From the NCBI GenBank assembly GCA_017615135.1, contig JAGAAU010000123.1, positions 1-15,969 on the forward strand: DNA of 15,969 nt. Direction: 5' to 3'. This document shows, in pieces, positions 15,301 to 15,969 of the stretch. The stretch comes from Bacteroidales bacterium (GTDB lineage: Bacteria > Bacteroidota > Bacteroidia > Bacteroidales > UBA932). Under the pieces are notes generated by a model. The model made no database searches and was not told the DNA's origin. It saw only the letters and a program-made list of their open reading frames with translations. Each line of letters starts with the position of its first letter. Position 1 is the first letter of the stretch. Position numbers and translations under genes: made by a program.

Positions 15301-15406
15301 CCTGAGGGATTTCTACAACAACGGCATCGAGCCTGACGGACAGACTATGGCAGACTCGCTCGAGGCCGCGTTAAAGCAGTTCGTAAAGGATATAGCAGAC
15401 TCTTAG
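12335..15406 (+). CDS. DUF2723 (TMEM260-like) GT-C-type membrane protein, probable protein O-glycosyltransferase
   Basis: A 1023-residue inner-membrane protein. The first part (about residues 10-380) has many hydrophobic helices. Between helices 1 and 2 lies an external loop with FWDCGEFIASS (Asp37, Glu40) and GHPPGNP (51-57), the place of the catalytic acid in GT-C lipid-linked-sugar transferases. A further helix cluster lies at about 505-600. The C-terminal 400 residues are soluble, with a helical-repeat character near the end. DUF2723 is the family of human TMEM260, a protein O-mannosyltransferase; Bacteroidota members are abundant and could work in protein O-glycosylation or another lipid-linked transfer, which is inference. 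ATG 12335 is taken because the frame upstream runs through the promoter and the SUI1 gene. The stop overlaps the converging methyltransferase stop. Confidence 0.9.
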   Translation: MTGKKFNLWNRLAAAFAFVVSAVTYLLTIEPSASFWDCGEFIASSYKLEVGHPPGNPMFQLIARFFTLFGDNMHAAPLVNAMSAICSALTILFLYLTIVFFVKRLFGTDSEGGYSAGNSMAIIGSGLVGSLVYCFSDTFWFSAVEGEVYAMSSLFTALVFWAMTKWYEEENRSRSNRWIVLIAFLMGLSIGVHLLNLLAIPAIVFMYYYKQREDGRFTFWEGLKIFLVGVVILAIVLFLIVPWVPKLAAYTDLLFVNVFGLPYNTGAAFFMLAILGLCFFGIFMTQKKQKVFLNTALLCLTTILIGFSVFSVVVIRSCAKTPTNEYQPDNAFTLVRYLSREQYGSSPLIYGQYFDADYTIKEGTYWAPLNGRYVRAESPVEASYKSSGKMLFPRMWNNADDKYVRFYEYYMNGNVMRSKDKHRKPTMGENLAFFFDYQLNWMYIRYFMWNFVGRQNEIQGQTPGDIFHGNWESGVPVIDNYRLGDQSDAPGLLKNNKGKNHYFFLPLLLGLLGLFFQFDRDKRGCWLVFLMFFMTGIAIVLYLNQPPYQVRERDYAYAGSFYFFSAWCGMAVAAFAQWLSALNKKGKAAVPALITLLCLGVPALMAAQNWDDHDRSNRRTAVELAANYLNSVGQNGILITHGDNDTFPVWYAQEVEGIRPDVRICNTSLLGTDWHIDQMKWKVNESAPLKLQVGPEQYLYGTNEYVLINDSKNTVYPIADVMKVFRNPKLKYRGMDYIASRKIAIPVNKENALKSGIVAPEDADRMLDEIVLSISPNKNYLTKPELFMLDLLSGYEWDRPINMLNMGGDLNLGLRDYLEFQGYSYKLVPFRNTVKSSDIGYANADHLYSLMTETFKWDALSADNYFIDYQNMYTHLGVMSARMVFVNCAALFYRNKQDGRALEMLDKSCSVMRNYPLDAIPAGFTTNDYMVVETARYYYLLGEREKGRQLLEDLSAQLLQASAFYLKFYDYASDEFETTANYIYLISDTLRDFYNNGIEPDGQTMADSLEAALKQFVKDIADS

Positions 15407-15969
15407 CGCTGCATTCTGACCACTATTGAAAGCGGGAGGGCTTTGCCGAAGCTGTCAAGCAGGGCGAGTTCCCCGCTTTCGATTTTTGCACCTTTGCCGC
15501 CGATGGCCTGCTGCATGAGGGTTTCGCCCAGAAGGGCGGAATACCCGTTGGAATAGAGATTCAATACAATAAAGCCCTTCTCGTCGAGCAGCTCACCCAC
15601 ACCGCGGAGCATCCCGAAGAGGCACTCGTCCAGCTTCCATTTCTCTCCGTCCGGGCCGTGTCCGTATGCCGGAGGATCCAGGATTATGCCGCTGTAACGA
15701 TGTCCCCGGCGCTGTTCCCTCTGCACGAACTTCATGGCGTCTTCCACCACCCAGTGTATTCCGTCCAGGCCGCTTGCATCCATGTTCCCGTGAGCCCAGT
15801 TGACCACCTGGCGCACCGAATCCAGATGCGTGACCTCGGCTCCCGCCAACCGCGCCGCCAGCGATGCCGCCCCGGTGTATGCGAAAAGGTTCAGGACCTT
15901 CGGAGCCGTTCCGTCCGTTCCGGCGTTTCCCGGGGGTACAGGGCCCGGAGACCGTCTCGCTTCGCTCGA
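15403..15969 (-). CDS. RlmI-like class I SAM-dependent methyltransferase (3' part)
   Basis: The frame is open to the right edge of the window, so the N-terminus is outside; 188 residues are visible. It has motif I VLNLFAYTGAASLAA, then GAEVTHLDSV with the acidic ribose-binding Asp, WAHGN, motif IV ILDPPAYGHGPDGEKW and a C-terminal strand pair. This is the pattern of COG1092/PF10672 enzymes such as RlmI, which methylate C5 of cytosines in 23S rRNA. The related Bacteroidota branch is only annotated as class I methyltransferase, so the target base is not certain. A TTG at 15849 is not a start, because motif I lies upstream of it. A Gly/Pro-rich stretch (PGPVPPGNAGTDGTAP) precedes motif I. The stop shares bases 15404-15405 with the DUF2723 stop. 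Confidence 0.9.
   Translation of the reverse strand, partial: SSEARRSPGPVPPGNAGTDGTAPKVLNLFAYTGAASLAARLAGAEVTHLDSVRQVVNWAHGNMDASGLDGIHWVVEDAMKFVQREQRRGHRYSGIILDPPAYGHGPDGEKWKLDECLFGMLRGVGELLDEKGFIVLNLYSNGYSALLGETLMQQAIGGKGAKIESGELALLDSFGKALPLSIVVRMQR

Noticed and set aside
15403..15849. Methyltransferase start at TTG 15849
   Set aside because: SAM-binding motif I (VLNLFAYTG) lies upstream of it in the same frame, so the gene continues to the window edge.
1..15969. CRISPR array, transposase, phage or toxin-antitoxin genes
   Set aside because: No regularly spaced repeats, no inverted-repeat-bounded transposase frame and no recognisable phage or toxin product on either strand.

Overview
The window reads as chromosomal DNA of a member of the Bacteroidota, most likely a moderately GC-rich gut Bacteroidales. 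Support comes from the gene order (SUI1, DUF4271, hemD-like, rnpA, yidD), a split transketolase, a DUF2723 protein, and repeated promoter elements of the Bacteroidota type TAnnTTTG. No transposase, phage gene, CRISPR array or rRNA was found. No gene-free stretch is longer than about 190 bases.

Layout. Positions 2-2130 (+) hold two overlapping genes for glycan handling: the 3' part of a putative DUF6259-like enzyme and a GH43-like beta-propeller (lipo)protein. Facing them (-) are a YeiH-type anion exporter homologue (2537-3862) and a small two-helix membrane protein (2141-2416), separated by a strong non-terminator hairpin. The 183 bases between the exporter and the next gene hold two divergent promoters, a CRP/FNR-like palindrome, a 33-bp-spaced direct repeat and a wide inverted repeat. 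This region drives a stand-alone AAA ATPase with a DUF4143/PD-(D/E)XK-type tail (4046-5395, +), whose codon use differs from its neighbours.

lepA (5417-7207, -) and the two-gene transketolase (7283-9089, +) are divergent. A long leftward block follows: SUI1-family factor, DUF4271 membrane protein, HemD-like protein, RnpA and YidD (12266 down to 9878). These are separated by 4 bases or fewer or overlap by 4, so they are almost certainly one operon. Then, behind their own promoter, come tRNA-Pro(UGG) and a LolD-type ABC ATPase. On the other side of a divergent promoter pair lies a 1023-residue DUF2723 (TMEM260-like) GT-C membrane protein (12335-15406, +). It meets the 3' end of an RlmI-like methyltransferase (15403-15969, -, cut by the window edge).

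How the genes work together. Most are housekeeping genes: translation (lepA, SUI1, tRNA-Pro, rnpA, rRNA-type methyltransferase), envelope biogenesis (yidD, lolD, DUF2723) and central carbon metabolism (transketolase). The accessory elements are the glycan genes at the left edge and the exporter/ATPase region. I saw no clear multi-gene system of an undescribed type. The best leads are the dense regulatory region at 3896-4015, the hairpin at 2463-2525, two promoters that predict almost leaderless mRNAs, and a probable tRNA-mRNA dicistron.
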